Below, piece after piece: positions 34,515 through 42,503 of a stretch of 64,000 nt of DNA. The position numbers and the translations under genes were made by a program. This DNA is from Deltaproteobacteria bacterium. GTDB taxonomy: Bacteria > Desulfobacterota > Desulfomonilia > UBA1062. The notes under the pieces are model-generated. The model made no database searches and was not told the origin of the DNA. It saw only the letters and a list, made by a program, of their open reading frames with translations. Each line of letters opens with the position of its first letter. Position 1 is the first letter of the stretch. The DNA is taken from positions 1-64,000 of the forward strand of contig JAHDQN010000026.1 of assembly GCA_018433775.1 (NCBI GenBank), read 5' to 3'.

Positions 34515-35594
34515 TCACCGCGACCTGCCTGCGGGAGCTCGGGTAAAGCCCGCGAACAGCATTCCCAGCATCCTTCCCACGTCTTCGAGGATCTCCGTGG
34601 TCACCGCGTCCAGGTATGCGAGGGACCGGATGTCGGGTTCGTGGAAAAATACCCGCGCGGCATCGGCCGAGCACGCCCTTGTCTGGGCGGCTACGTCCGT
34701 GCCGCCGCCCGGATCGACGGATGCGTAGGCGTCGATGAGGCCGGGGCCGAATCTTCTGACCAGAAGGCGGAAGATGGGGTTCAGACGCCTTCTGGCCCGG
34801 CGGATGTACCCGTCGAGCTCGGCGTGCACGTCAGCCCCCAATGCCCGGCCTTCCCGGGCCCCGGTGATCAGCGCATCGCCGAAGGGGGCGAACCCCTGGC
34901 GGAACCGCTGCTCGCTGTACACCTCGTATCCGGTGTGGATTGCCGAGAGCATGTGCACCATTCTGCGGGCCGAGAGCAGATGCCGGAGCAGAAAGACCGG
35001 CGGCGCGGCCTTGACATGAAACGGATGTCCCAGGTCGGCGAGATAGTGGGCGGCTCGCGACAGAAAGCGCCATCCCCAGTAGGGGTTTCCGATCTCGAAA
35101 GCCTTGTGCGCGAGTCGGATGTGATGACAAAACGATTCGGGCGCCATGCCGATGGTGAGGCCCGGCAGCCTGAACTGCATATGCCGCCACCCGTGAGAGC
35201 CGCCGGTGATCTTCTGGTACGGGTGGAGATCGAGGCCGCAGTCGGGCAGGAGGTCGGGCTCGGTGCTGTAGATGACCAGGACCTTCCAGGGCTCGATGGA
35301 TTTCTGCACGGGAGGTTCCATGCTGAACTCGCCGTTTCGCTGCGCATAGTCGAACGAGGTGGACGGGTCGAGCCTTCGCACCTCGCGGTACTCTTCCTTG
35401 TAGAGGTCCACATGGTCCGGATTGATGAGGAACCGGCCGTCATGGAGACGCGGGTTCGGCATCACCTGCACCGGCTTCAAGTGCATGATCTCCGGTACGC
35501 CCATAAGGGCGAAGTAGGTGATATACTCGTGGGAAAACCACGGTCCCCATGCAGAGGGCATTCCCGGATCGTCATGAAGGAAGCGCTCTGTCAT
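34515..35594 (-). CDS. PLC/S1-P1 nuclease-fold-like protein, last gene of the RuBisCO-like operon
   Basis: A 359-residue mainly helical protein. His/Asp motifs suggest the zinc-dependent phospholipase C / S1-P1 nuclease fold: SHEYITYFAL near the start, and AAHYLADLGHPFHVKA around residue 190, the H-x3-D-x2-(H/Q)P-x-H pattern typical of that superfamily. There is no signal peptide, unusual for secreted PLC enzymes. It begins 79 bases after the RuBisCO-like gene and probably belongs to its operon. The start at 35594 follows AAAGGACG. Assignment to the fold is by motif only and the substrate is unknown. Confidence 0.5.
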   Translation of the reverse strand: MTERFLHDDPGMPSAWGPWFSHEYITYFALMGVPEIMHLKPVQVMPNPRLHDGRFLINPDHVDLYKEEYREVRRLDPSTSFDYAQRNGEFSMEPPVQKSIEPWKVLVIYSTEPDLLPDCGLDLHPYQKITGGSHGWRHMQFRLPGLTIGMAPESFCHHIRLAHKAFEIGNPYWGWRFLSRAAHYLADLGHPFHVKAAPPVFLLRHLLSARRMVHMLSAIHTGYEVYSEQRFRQGFAPFGDALITGAREGRALGADVHAELDGYIRRARRRLNPIFRLLVRRFGPGLIDAYASVDPGGGTDVAAQTRACSADAARVFFHEPDIRSLAYLDAVTTEILEDVGRMLGMLFAGFTRAPAGRSR

Positions 35595-35673
35595 CCGATC
35601 GTCCTTTCGAAGCCCGGGCGTGCCCCGTGAGCACGGGCGCCCCCGGGCCTGCAAGCCGCCCGCGTGCCCCTTT

Positions 35674-36984
35674 CTATGAGATTTTGAATTCGGTCTTCTT
35701 CTGCCAGGTCCCGAGCGCAATCCCCAGTTCCTCATGCTCCTTGGAGTACTCCTCGATGGGCACCCCGTGAAGCACGGCTTCGATGGCCTGGCGGAACGCC
35801 TTCACGCCTGCGGCGGGGCCCTTGGGGTGGGCGTGGATACCGCCGCCCGAGCCGATCATGATATCTCTGCCCAGCGAGTTGATGATGTCGGGCACGTTGG
35901 CGGGCGTGATGCCGCCCGAGGGCATGGGCAGCACCGGCTTCAGATTGCCGAAGGGGTAGGTGAGATTGCGGCAGGTGGCCATGAAGCGGTCGTGCATGTA
36001 GATGCCCTTGCCGCCGAGCGAGAAGGGCAGCACGATGCTGTCAGCGCCGCAGAGCCTCGGGATCTTGCCGAAGATGATTGACGAGGAGATGCCCTGGTAC
36101 GGCGACATAAAGTACGCGCCGCCCACGTCCATGTGGGCCAGGATGGGCACATTTATGGCCGGGTCTTCTGCAAGGGCCCGCATGGCCTCGGGCCCCACGG
36201 CCAGGTAATTGACCATCATGGCGTTCGCCCCGGCGTCGATGCAGCGCTTCGCCAGGTCGAACATCCGCGGAAGCCGGTCGGTGACGTTCACGGTGTAGAG
36301 CGTGTGCTCGCCCGTTTCCTCAAAGACCTGCCGCTCGATCTCCATGTAGGCCTTCACGCGATCCACCGCGCCGTTGTAGCACATGTTCGCGATGAGCTCG
36401 TCGTCCTTGATCACGTCGCAGCCGCCCACGGCCACCTCGCGGAAGAGCCTTTTCCCCACCTCCAGGGGGTAGCCGCTGCAGGGCTTGATCATGTTGTTCA
36501 TGATGGGCCGGTTCTTCTCGATGCCTAAGGCCTCGTACCACCCGTCGATCCCGAAGCGCGGGCCCTGGTACTGCTCCAGGGTGGTCTTGGGCATTCTCAA
36601 GTCGAGGAGCTTGAAGTTGGGCACCAGCGAGATGTTCCCGATCGTGGCGGTGAGCAGCATGGGAAGCTGGTCCTCCACGTTGGCCGCCGGAAACGCGATC
36701 TGGACGATGTACTGCCGCTCCCTGACATCCTCGGGCAGCCCGTACTCGTGAGAAGGCGCCTCGTAGACGCCGATGACCTTGGCCACGTGCTTTGCCCTCA
36801 CCTCGGGTGTCTCGCCCGGGACCGGCACCCAGGTGCCCGTGGTCTGCTCGATCGCCAGGATCTGGCCCATGAGCGACATGTCCATGTTCTTGTCGGCCTT
36901 GGCCCAGTAGGTGGCGATCACGTGGTTTTCCATATCGATGCTCTCGGGTATGGCTATGGGTTTGTCAGCGAATGCATCCGTCAT
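35674..36984 (-). CDS. RuBisCO-like protein (form IV type)
   Basis: A 436-residue RuBisCO large-subunit homologue. Family motifs are MIKPCSG (Lys167 aligns with spinach Lys175), GGCDVIKDDE (Lys193, Asp195, Glu196 align with the carbamate Lys201, Asp203, Glu204), FGKIPRLCGAD (Lys307 for the loop-6 Lys334), PSGGI (Ser356) and SGGGIHAHPKG (380-389). Canonical Lys177 is replaced by Cys169, and the RxxH substrate-binding region by AHMDVGGAY, so CO2 fixation is unlikely. RuBisCO-like proteins catalyse enolisation, isomerisation or decarboxylation of phosphorylated keto-sugars in known pathways. AGGAGG precedes the ATG. The operon context of sugar kinase, aminotransferase and reductases supports a catabolic or biosynthetic isomerase role, not yet described. 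Confidence 0.9.
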   Translation of the reverse strand: MTDAFADKPIAIPESIDMENHVIATYWAKADKNMDMSLMGQILAIEQTTGTWVPVPGETPEVRAKHVAKVIGVYEAPSHEYGLPEDVRERQYIVQIAFPAANVEDQLPMLLTATIGNISLVPNFKLLDLRMPKTTLEQYQGPRFGIDGWYEALGIEKNRPIMNNMIKPCSGYPLEVGKRLFREVAVGGCDVIKDDELIANMCYNGAVDRVKAYMEIERQVFEETGEHTLYTVNVTDRLPRMFDLAKRCIDAGANAMMVNYLAVGPEAMRALAEDPAINVPILAHMDVGGAYFMSPYQGISSSIIFGKIPRLCGADSIVLPFSLGGKGIYMHDRFMATCRNLTYPFGNLKPVLPMPSGGITPANVPDIINSLGRDIMIGSGGGIHAHPKGPAAGVKAFRQAIEAVLHGVPIEEYSKEHEELGIALGTWQKKTEFKIS

Positions 36985-37041
36985 GTTTCACCCTCCTTTT
37001 TTTAACAATACGTGATTGATTTCTGTTCATTTCTTTCTTGT

Positions 37042-38451
37042 TCATCCCCGGGGAATGAGAGAGAGCAGGTACTCCCATACCTCCAAGGTCCTGTTCAGCG
37101 CCTCGTCGTCGTGCTGCATGCACGTGTACATCCGGGTCCCTGCCAGGGTGCACAGCCCCTGGCCCAGGGTGACAATCTGGTAGTCGTCCGCGGTCTGCTT
37201 GCGGGTCATGATCTGGGTGAAGGCGTCCGGTCCGGTCAGGTCAACGGCAAAGAACGCGGTGGTCACATAGTGCATGATGGGGCCGAAGTTGTAGACGAAG
37301 AAGCCCAGGTCCTCCCGGGTTGCGAAGAGGTCGTTCATGGCGGCGGCGAGCCTGTCGGCGTAGGCCCTCGCCCTGTTCACCGCATCGTGTTCCTCCATGA
37401 GCCTCAAGGCGTGGTAGCAGGCCGCCGTGGTGATGGGGTTGGCGGCGAGCGTCCCGCCGATATAGATCTTCTCGCCCATGCCTCCCCGGCAGACGCTCAT
37501 CACGTCCTTCCTTCCGCCCACCGCGCCGGCCGAGGGGTAGCCGTGGGCAATGATCTTGCCCAGGACCGTGAGGTCCGGGGTGATGTTGAAATACTTCTGT
37601 GCTCCGCCCATGTCCAGCCTGAAGCCGGTCACCACCTCGTCGAAGACCATCAGCGCGCCGTAGTGGTCGCACAGCTCGCGGATCCTCCTGTTCCACTCGG
37701 GGTGGACCGGATGGGTGCCGGACTCCCCGCCGATGGGCTCCACCATGACCGCCGCCACTCCTCCCTTGCCGGTGTTTTCCTCGAAGGCCTTTTCCAGTGC
37801 GTCGAAGTCGTTGGGCGGCACGTCGATCAGGTGTGCATAGCTTTCCGTGGTGATGCCCCGGGAGTTGAGCGGCCCGGTGCCCGGCACGTGCAGGGAATAG
37901 ACCATCTGGTCGGACCACCCGTGGTAGCTCCCGCCTATCTTGATGACCTTCTGCCTTCCCGTGAAGGCCCGGGCGATGCGGATGGCCGCCATGTCCGCCT
38001 CGGTGCCGGACTGGAGGAAGCGCACCATCTCCACCCCCGGCATGTGCCGGACGATCTCTTGCGCGGCCAGGAGCTCGTACTCCGAGGTCAGCCCCGTGGC
38101 CGGGCCCTTCTCCATGATGATCTCCACGATCTTCTCGTCCAGGGGGCCGAAGGCGTGGCCCAGGATGATGGGTGCCCCGCACATGAGGTAGTCCACATAC
38201 TCGTTGTTGTCCGCGTCCCACATGAGGTAGCCCTTGGCCCGGTCCATGGCGAGCGGAAAGGGCTTGTTCTGGCTCAGGTTGTGCTCCACGCCTCCGGGGA
38301 TAAGGCTTCCGGCCTTTTCGAATATCTCAAGCGAGCGGCGGTTTCTCCGGTGGTAGAGGTCCCGCTCCTTGTCCAGCCGGTCCTCGGGGATCGGTCTCAC
38401 CGGCCGTGAAAGGATCTCCTGGTTCCGTGTCATGATATCCTGGTATTCCAT
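37042..38451 (-). CDS. Class III aminotransferase, glutamate-1-semialdehyde aminomutase-like
   Basis: A 469-residue PLP enzyme. The fold-type I class III features are present: SGTEADMAAIRIARAFTGR, the aromatic KIGGSYHGW, cofactor Asp in FDEVVTGFR (270-278) and the Schiff-base Lys299 in VLGKIIAHGYPSAGA. It is closest in style to glutamate-1-semialdehyde aminomutase and related omega-aminotransferases, but is longer (about 50 extra N-terminal residues), and hemL is normally not in a sugar operon. AGGAGG precedes the ATG at 38451. It overlaps the kinase gene by 22 bases and is followed 57 bases later by the RuBisCO-like gene. It may transaminate a keto- or aldehyde-sugar intermediate. Confidence 0.88.
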   Translation of the reverse strand: MEYQDIMTRNQEILSRPVRPIPEDRLDKERDLYHRRNRRSLEIFEKAGSLIPGGVEHNLSQNKPFPLAMDRAKGYLMWDADNNEYVDYLMCGAPIILGHAFGPLDEKIVEIIMEKGPATGLTSEYELLAAQEIVRHMPGVEMVRFLQSGTEADMAAIRIARAFTGRQKVIKIGGSYHGWSDQMVYSLHVPGTGPLNSRGITTESYAHLIDVPPNDFDALEKAFEENTGKGGVAAVMVEPIGGESGTHPVHPEWNRRIRELCDHYGALMVFDEVVTGFRLDMGGAQKYFNITPDLTVLGKIIAHGYPSAGAVGGRKDVMSVCRGGMGEKIYIGGTLAANPITTAACYHALRLMEEHDAVNRARAYADRLAAAMNDLFATREDLGFFVYNFGPIMHYVTTAFFAVDLTGPDAFTQIMTRKQTADDYQIVTLGQGLCTLAGTRMYTCMQHDDEALNRTLEVWEYLLSLIPRG

Positions 38452-40088
38452 TGATCGCTGCCCTCCTGTTTTGTTGTGGTGGTGGGATCCGGTACTGAGC
38501 ATACCGGAGGGGTCTTTTTGTTCATGCGTGCGCAGATTTTTTTATGGGCCTGGTAGAGCTGAAGAAATTCGGCGAAGATCTCATCATAGATCCTGCGGTT
38601 GACCGGGTCGGGGAGGTACTCTCTTTTGGTGCGGATATGCCGGGGAATGTCCTCTGCCGTGATGTGGCCCAGTGCTATCGATGCGAGGAAGGCCGCGCCC
38701 CGGGCATTGGCGTGGATGGGATCGGCCACCTGGCGTATGGGCCTGTCCAGAATGTCGGCGAGGATCTGGGACCAGACGTCCGAGTTGGCGCCGCCGCCGA
38801 TGAAGTTCAGGTACTGAAAGCGCCTGCCCATGAATTTTTCCACGGACTGAAGCAGCCATTTCTGGTTGAAGCCCACACCCTCGAACACGGCCCGGGCGAT
38901 GTCCTCGCGGGTGTTCTGAAGCGACAGGTTGAACAGGGACGAGCGGATGTGGCAGTTCTCCACCGGCGTGCGCTCGCCATAGAGCCAGGGGGTGAATATC
39001 ACGCCGTTTGCGCCCGCCGGGACCCGGGAGACGATCCGGTCCAGAAGCTTGAAGATGTCCGGGGTGTTCTCCTCCTGCATGAGCTCGTCCTTGTGGTACA
39101 GGACATTGTCCCTGAGCCAGGTCAGGCACTTGCCCGCGCACTCCTGCTCGTCCAGGATCATATAGCGTCCGGGCAGCGGGCTCGGGAACGATCCGAAGCT
39201 GTGGAAGAGATCGGTCTTCTTGAAGGGCACGTGGGCGGATATCCAGGAGGAGGTGCCGATATAGAGGTGGCCTTCGTAGTCCCGCACCGCCCCTGAACCG
39301 ACGCACGCGGAATGCACGTCCGGTGTGCCGCCGATCACGGGCGTGCCGGACCGGAGCCCCAGCTCGGCCGCCACCTCGTCCTTCACCGGGCCGAGCACGT
39401 CCACGGCGCGGATCAGGTCCGGGAGCTTGTCGCGTCCAAGCCCGGCCATCTTCAGCAGTTTTTCGTGGTAGACCACCCGGGAGGGGTCGCGGTTGTCCGT
39501 GACCCAGTGGAGCAGGATGGAATCGTAGGTGGCCGCGAACCTGCCCGTGAGGCACAGGTTGATGTAGTCCTTGGGCTCCAGGAACTTGTACGTCCGATCA
39601 AAGATGTCCGGGCGCTCTTTTTTGATCCAGAGGATGTGGGCCAGGGGGTCCTTGCCCGAGAGTGCCGGGGCCCCGCCGGTGAGCCTGAGCCAGGTCAGTG
39701 CCTTCCACAGCGGGTAGCCCTCGAACCGGGGGAATCCCTTCAGGATGTCCTGAAGCGCGTCGCAGCCCCGGCAGTCCATCCAGGTGACGGCGTTCATGAG
39801 GTTTTTGCCGTCTTTGTCCACCGGAACCGTGCCGGACCACTGGGTGGTCACGCTCACGGCCACGATATCGTCGGGAGACACCAGGCCCCTGGCCAGCACC
39901 CTGCCGGCCGTGGACACGATGGCCTGCCACCAGAGCCCGGGGTCCTGTTCGGCGCCTCCGCCCGGAAGCAGGATCACGGGTATCGTCTGAAACTCGCTGC
40001 ATGCCACCTCGCCGTACACCGAGATGAGGCCGGTCTTGGGCCCGGACGTCCCCAGGTCGATGGCCAGAATGTACTTGTCTTTGTTCAT
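38430..40088 (-). CDS. FGGY-family carbohydrate kinase
   Basis: A 552-residue sugar kinase of the xylulokinase/glycerokinase family. The ATP phosphate loop is in LAIDLGTSGPKTGLI, the sugar-binding TQWSGTVPV and WMDCRG follow, then GTPDVHSACVGSGA, LYIGTSSWISAHVP and NFIGGGANSDVWSQILAD near the C-terminus. The last 35 residues are an unusual Lys/Thr-rich tail. It presumably phosphorylates a keto-sugar or polyol that is then processed by the downstream aminotransferase or RuBisCO-like protein. I chose the ATG at 40088. It starts six bases after the epimerase-like gene. The substrate cannot be told. Confidence 0.9.
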   Translation of the reverse strand: MNKDKYILAIDLGTSGPKTGLISVYGEVACSEFQTIPVILLPGGGAEQDPGLWWQAIVSTAGRVLARGLVSPDDIVAVSVTTQWSGTVPVDKDGKNLMNAVTWMDCRGCDALQDILKGFPRFEGYPLWKALTWLRLTGGAPALSGKDPLAHILWIKKERPDIFDRTYKFLEPKDYINLCLTGRFAATYDSILLHWVTDNRDPSRVVYHEKLLKMAGLGRDKLPDLIRAVDVLGPVKDEVAAELGLRSGTPVIGGTPDVHSACVGSGAVRDYEGHLYIGTSSWISAHVPFKKTDLFHSFGSFPSPLPGRYMILDEQECAGKCLTWLRDNVLYHKDELMQEENTPDIFKLLDRIVSRVPAGANGVIFTPWLYGERTPVENCHIRSSLFNLSLQNTREDIARAVFEGVGFNQKWLLQSVEKFMGRRFQYLNFIGGGANSDVWSQILADILDRPIRQVADPIHANARGAAFLASIALGHITAEDIPRHIRTKREYLPDPVNRRIYDEIFAEFLQLYQAHKKICARMNKKTPPVCSVPDPTTTTKQEGSDQWNTRIS

Positions 40089-40094
40089 CACCGG

Positions 40095-41078
40095 CTACTC
40101 CAGATATCCCTGCCCGGTATACCAGGCTAATGCGTCGTCCACCATCTCCTGTAAGGGCCGGATGCGGTAGCCGAGCTCGCTCACCGCCTTGGAAGAGTCA
40201 TATGAGGCCCTGGTCGACATGAACCGGGCCTGGCCCGGGTTCATGCCGGGGGCCCGCCCCGTAACGCCCGATACGAGCTCCATGACGTGGCCGTATAAGG
40301 TGAGCATCCATCCGGGCATGTCCCACCGCGGCGCCTTCATGCCGAAGGCGGCCGAGATCAGCTCGCAGAGCTCCCGGTAGGTGGCGTTTGTCCCTGCGCA
40401 GATGTATCCCTGTCCGGGTCGTCCCCTGGTAAGCGCCGACACGTGGGCCTTCGCCACCTCGGTCACGTGGCCGAACCCGATCCCCCCGCAGGGCAGGGCC
40501 GGCAAGCGGCCGTCCCGCAGGTCGAAGAAGAGCCTCCCGAACTGCAGCGTGAAGTCATAAGGCCCCAGCATGGACCCCGGATAGATGACCACCACCTCAA
40601 GGCCCTCCTCCGCATGGGAGAGGACGCGCTTCTCGCCTTCACGCTTGGTGTCGCCGTAGTTGTAGCCCATGCCCGCATAGGTGTATCGGGTCCAGGTCTC
40701 GTCGGTGAGCCCCGCCGGGTTGTATCCCAGGGCGTCGATGGTGCTGGTGTGCACCATCCGCTTCACCCCGTGCCTTATGCATGCCTCGGCCACGTTGACC
40801 GGTCCGTCAACGTTGACGGCGCGCTGCCGGGCATAATTCCTTTTCCAGAACGACGTGTCCCCCGCCGCATGGATCACCGCGTCCATGCCGCGTACTGCGG
40901 CATCCACGTCCCCAGGCGAGGTGACATCGCCGAAGACGAGCTCTTCGCAGTGGTCACGGATGTACTTCGTCTCTGACCCGGGCAGTCCGAAGGCCCTGGT
41001 CTGGTGGCCCGCCCGCACGAGCTCCTGCGCGATGTTCGCGCCGAGGAAGCCGGTGGCGCCGGTGAGCAGGCACTTCAT
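40095..41078 (-). CDS. NAD-dependent epimerase/dehydratase (extended SDR)
   Basis: A 327-residue extended short-chain dehydrogenase. The Rossmann motif is GATGFLGANIA (residues 7-17), the catalytic region has HTSTIDALGYNP and the Tyr-x3-Lys as YGDTK. It resembles dihydroflavonol-reductase-like proteins, including CerR-type ceramide reductases and HpnA-like sugar epimerases. The start overlaps the upstream SDR stop (ATGA), so both oxidoreductases are co-translated. Within this operon it may oxidise or epimerise the substrate before phosphorylation; a lipid substrate is the alternative. Confidence 0.85.
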   Translation of the reverse strand: MKCLLTGATGFLGANIAQELVRAGHQTRAFGLPGSETKYIRDHCEELVFGDVTSPGDVDAAVRGMDAVIHAAGDTSFWKRNYARQRAVNVDGPVNVAEACIRHGVKRMVHTSTIDALGYNPAGLTDETWTRYTYAGMGYNYGDTKREGEKRVLSHAEEGLEVVVIYPGSMLGPYDFTLQFGRLFFDLRDGRLPALPCGGIGFGHVTEVAKAHVSALTRGRPGQGYICAGTNATYRELCELISAAFGMKAPRWDMPGWMLTLYGHVMELVSGVTGRAPGMNPGQARFMSTRASYDSSKAVSELGYRIRPLQEMVDDALAWYTGQGYLE

Positions 41079-41905
41079 CGGCCGTCCCCCCTTTCGTTCC
41101 GGCACTGCCTGATCTTCCGGTCCATCACCCACTCCACCAGGGAGGGAAACAGGCGTTTGGCCAGGTAGGTCATCCTGGACTCCAGACCCGGGATGATGAG
41201 AAAACGCTCCGAGGCCATTCCCTTGATGAGTGCAAGCGCCACCTGCTCGGGAGTCAGGATCTTTGCGGTGGACGATATCCTCTTGGTCTCCCGGGGCTTG
41301 GTGAGATTCTCCCTGGCATAGCCCGGGGTGTCGGTGTCCGGCGGGCAGAGCACCTGGACCTTGATGCCCCAGGGCTTGAGCTCGCTGCGCAGCGCCTCGG
41401 AGAACCCGATGACACCGTACTTGGACGCGCAGTAGTCCGTGTACCCGAACACGCCCACAAAGCCCGCCACCGAGGAGGTGTTGACGATGATGCCCCCGTT
41501 CTCCTTCATACAGGGAGCGATCGCCCGCGCGGTGTGGATGCAGCCCATGAGGTTGAGTTTCAGCGTCTCCTCCACCCGTTCCATGCCGATGTCCTCGAAC
41601 CGCCCCGGGCATGCCCTGCCTGCACAGTTGATGAGCACGTCCGGGGCACCGGTGGCGGCCACCGTGTCCTGCATGCGGGCTACCACCTCCTGCCAGCGGG
41701 ATACGTCCATGGACACTGCCCGGAAGCGCTGGCCAGAGGAGACCCGGCGTGAAGAAACGCTTCCAAACGCCTGATCCAGCCGTTTTGTCTCACGGGCGAA
41801 GATGACGACGTGGGCGCCCCGGGAAGCCAGTTCCCTGGCTGCGGCAAGGCCGATGCCGCTGGAGCCTCCCACCAGATAAGCAATCGTTCCCGCGAAGTTT
41901 TTCAT
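41075..41905 (-). CDS. Short-chain dehydrogenase resembling 3-ketodihydrosphingosine reductase
   Basis: A 276-residue classical SDR. It has the coenzyme motif GGSSGIGLA, NCAG, catalytic Ser in VNTSSVAG and Tyr-x3-Lys in YCASK. The C-terminal segment PPDTDTPGYARENLTKPRE is very like the substrate region of eukaryotic 3-ketodihydrosphingosine reductase (KDSR). The C-terminus is basic and may be membrane-associated. It is the first gene of the operon, downstream of a shared divergent region with an AraC-type regulator. The ATG at 41905 is preceded by GGAGGCG at somewhat long spacing; an earlier start is possible. Confidence 0.87.
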   Translation of the reverse strand: MKNFAGTIAYLVGGSSGIGLAAARELASRGAHVVIFARETKRLDQAFGSVSSRRVSSGQRFRAVSMDVSRWQEVVARMQDTVAATGAPDVLINCAGRACPGRFEDIGMERVEETLKLNLMGCIHTARAIAPCMKENGGIIVNTSSVAGFVGVFGYTDYCASKYGVIGFSEALRSELKPWGIKVQVLCPPDTDTPGYARENLTKPRETKRISSTAKILTPEQVALALIKGMASERFLIIPGLESRMTYLAKRLFPSLVEWVMDRKIRQCRNERGDGR

Positions 41906-42503
41906 CCTTGTTTTCCGCCTCCTGCGCAGAACCCTTCCCGGTGATTTCACCGTACGGCGGCCCGGCCGGCCGCCCTCATGATCTTACCAATAACCCGGAA
42001 CACCCGGGAATGAATAGTGCCGATCAGGTCAAAAACATGAGAAATCGGGCCAAAAGAAAGCCTCACCAGCCCATTGGCCGGGAGCCTGCCACCCAGGATC
42101 TCGGCCTGTTTGACTTACAGGATAAAACATCGTAAAATTATGGTTATTGGGGACGGGTTCACATTTGAAGCTGCCGGAGACCGGAGTCTGCGTTCTGCTT
42201 CGATGCAGTGAATCTTCCTTCGCGTTCGCTTCGGATGACTTGGAAGGCTGGTTCACAATCCCCTCAATCGTGCGATGGATTGGGTCCAGGGCTTGCTCTC
42301 GGGTTCATTTCGCTGGTGGTGGTGAAGTGAAGGGTTCCCGGCGTAAAGGGCTCTCGTTCGTTTGAAGCGGTTGAGAAAACCGCTGTTGATGAGCTCTCCC
42401 CGCTGATGGCTGAAAAGGGGGCGGTAAACCGTGAGGGTGCTCGACATCCGGGTTGCGTGAACGGGCTTGTCGGGAGTGTCGGCTGTCGGGCTTGGTCGTA
42501 TTG
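41906..42503. promoter_or_regulatory. Divergent region between the RuBisCO-like operon and the AraC regulator
   Basis: About 600 bases. The plus-strand promoter at 42110-42138 gives the AraC gene an unusually long leader of about 360 bases. The leader includes a GGGGACGGG core at 42152-42160, related to dispersed palindromic elements. A likely target of AraC control; no clear direct repeats for AraC binding could be fixed. Confidence 0.45.
42110..42138 (+). promoter_or_regulatory. Sigma70-type promoter of the AraC gene
   Basis: TTGACT, exactly 17 bases, TAAAAT, close to consensus, in an AT-rich patch. Confidence 0.55.

Noticed and set aside
35674-36984. True CO2-fixing RuBisCO
   Set aside because: Canonical Lys177 and the RxxH substrate region are absent, and there is no phosphoribulokinase or small subunit.
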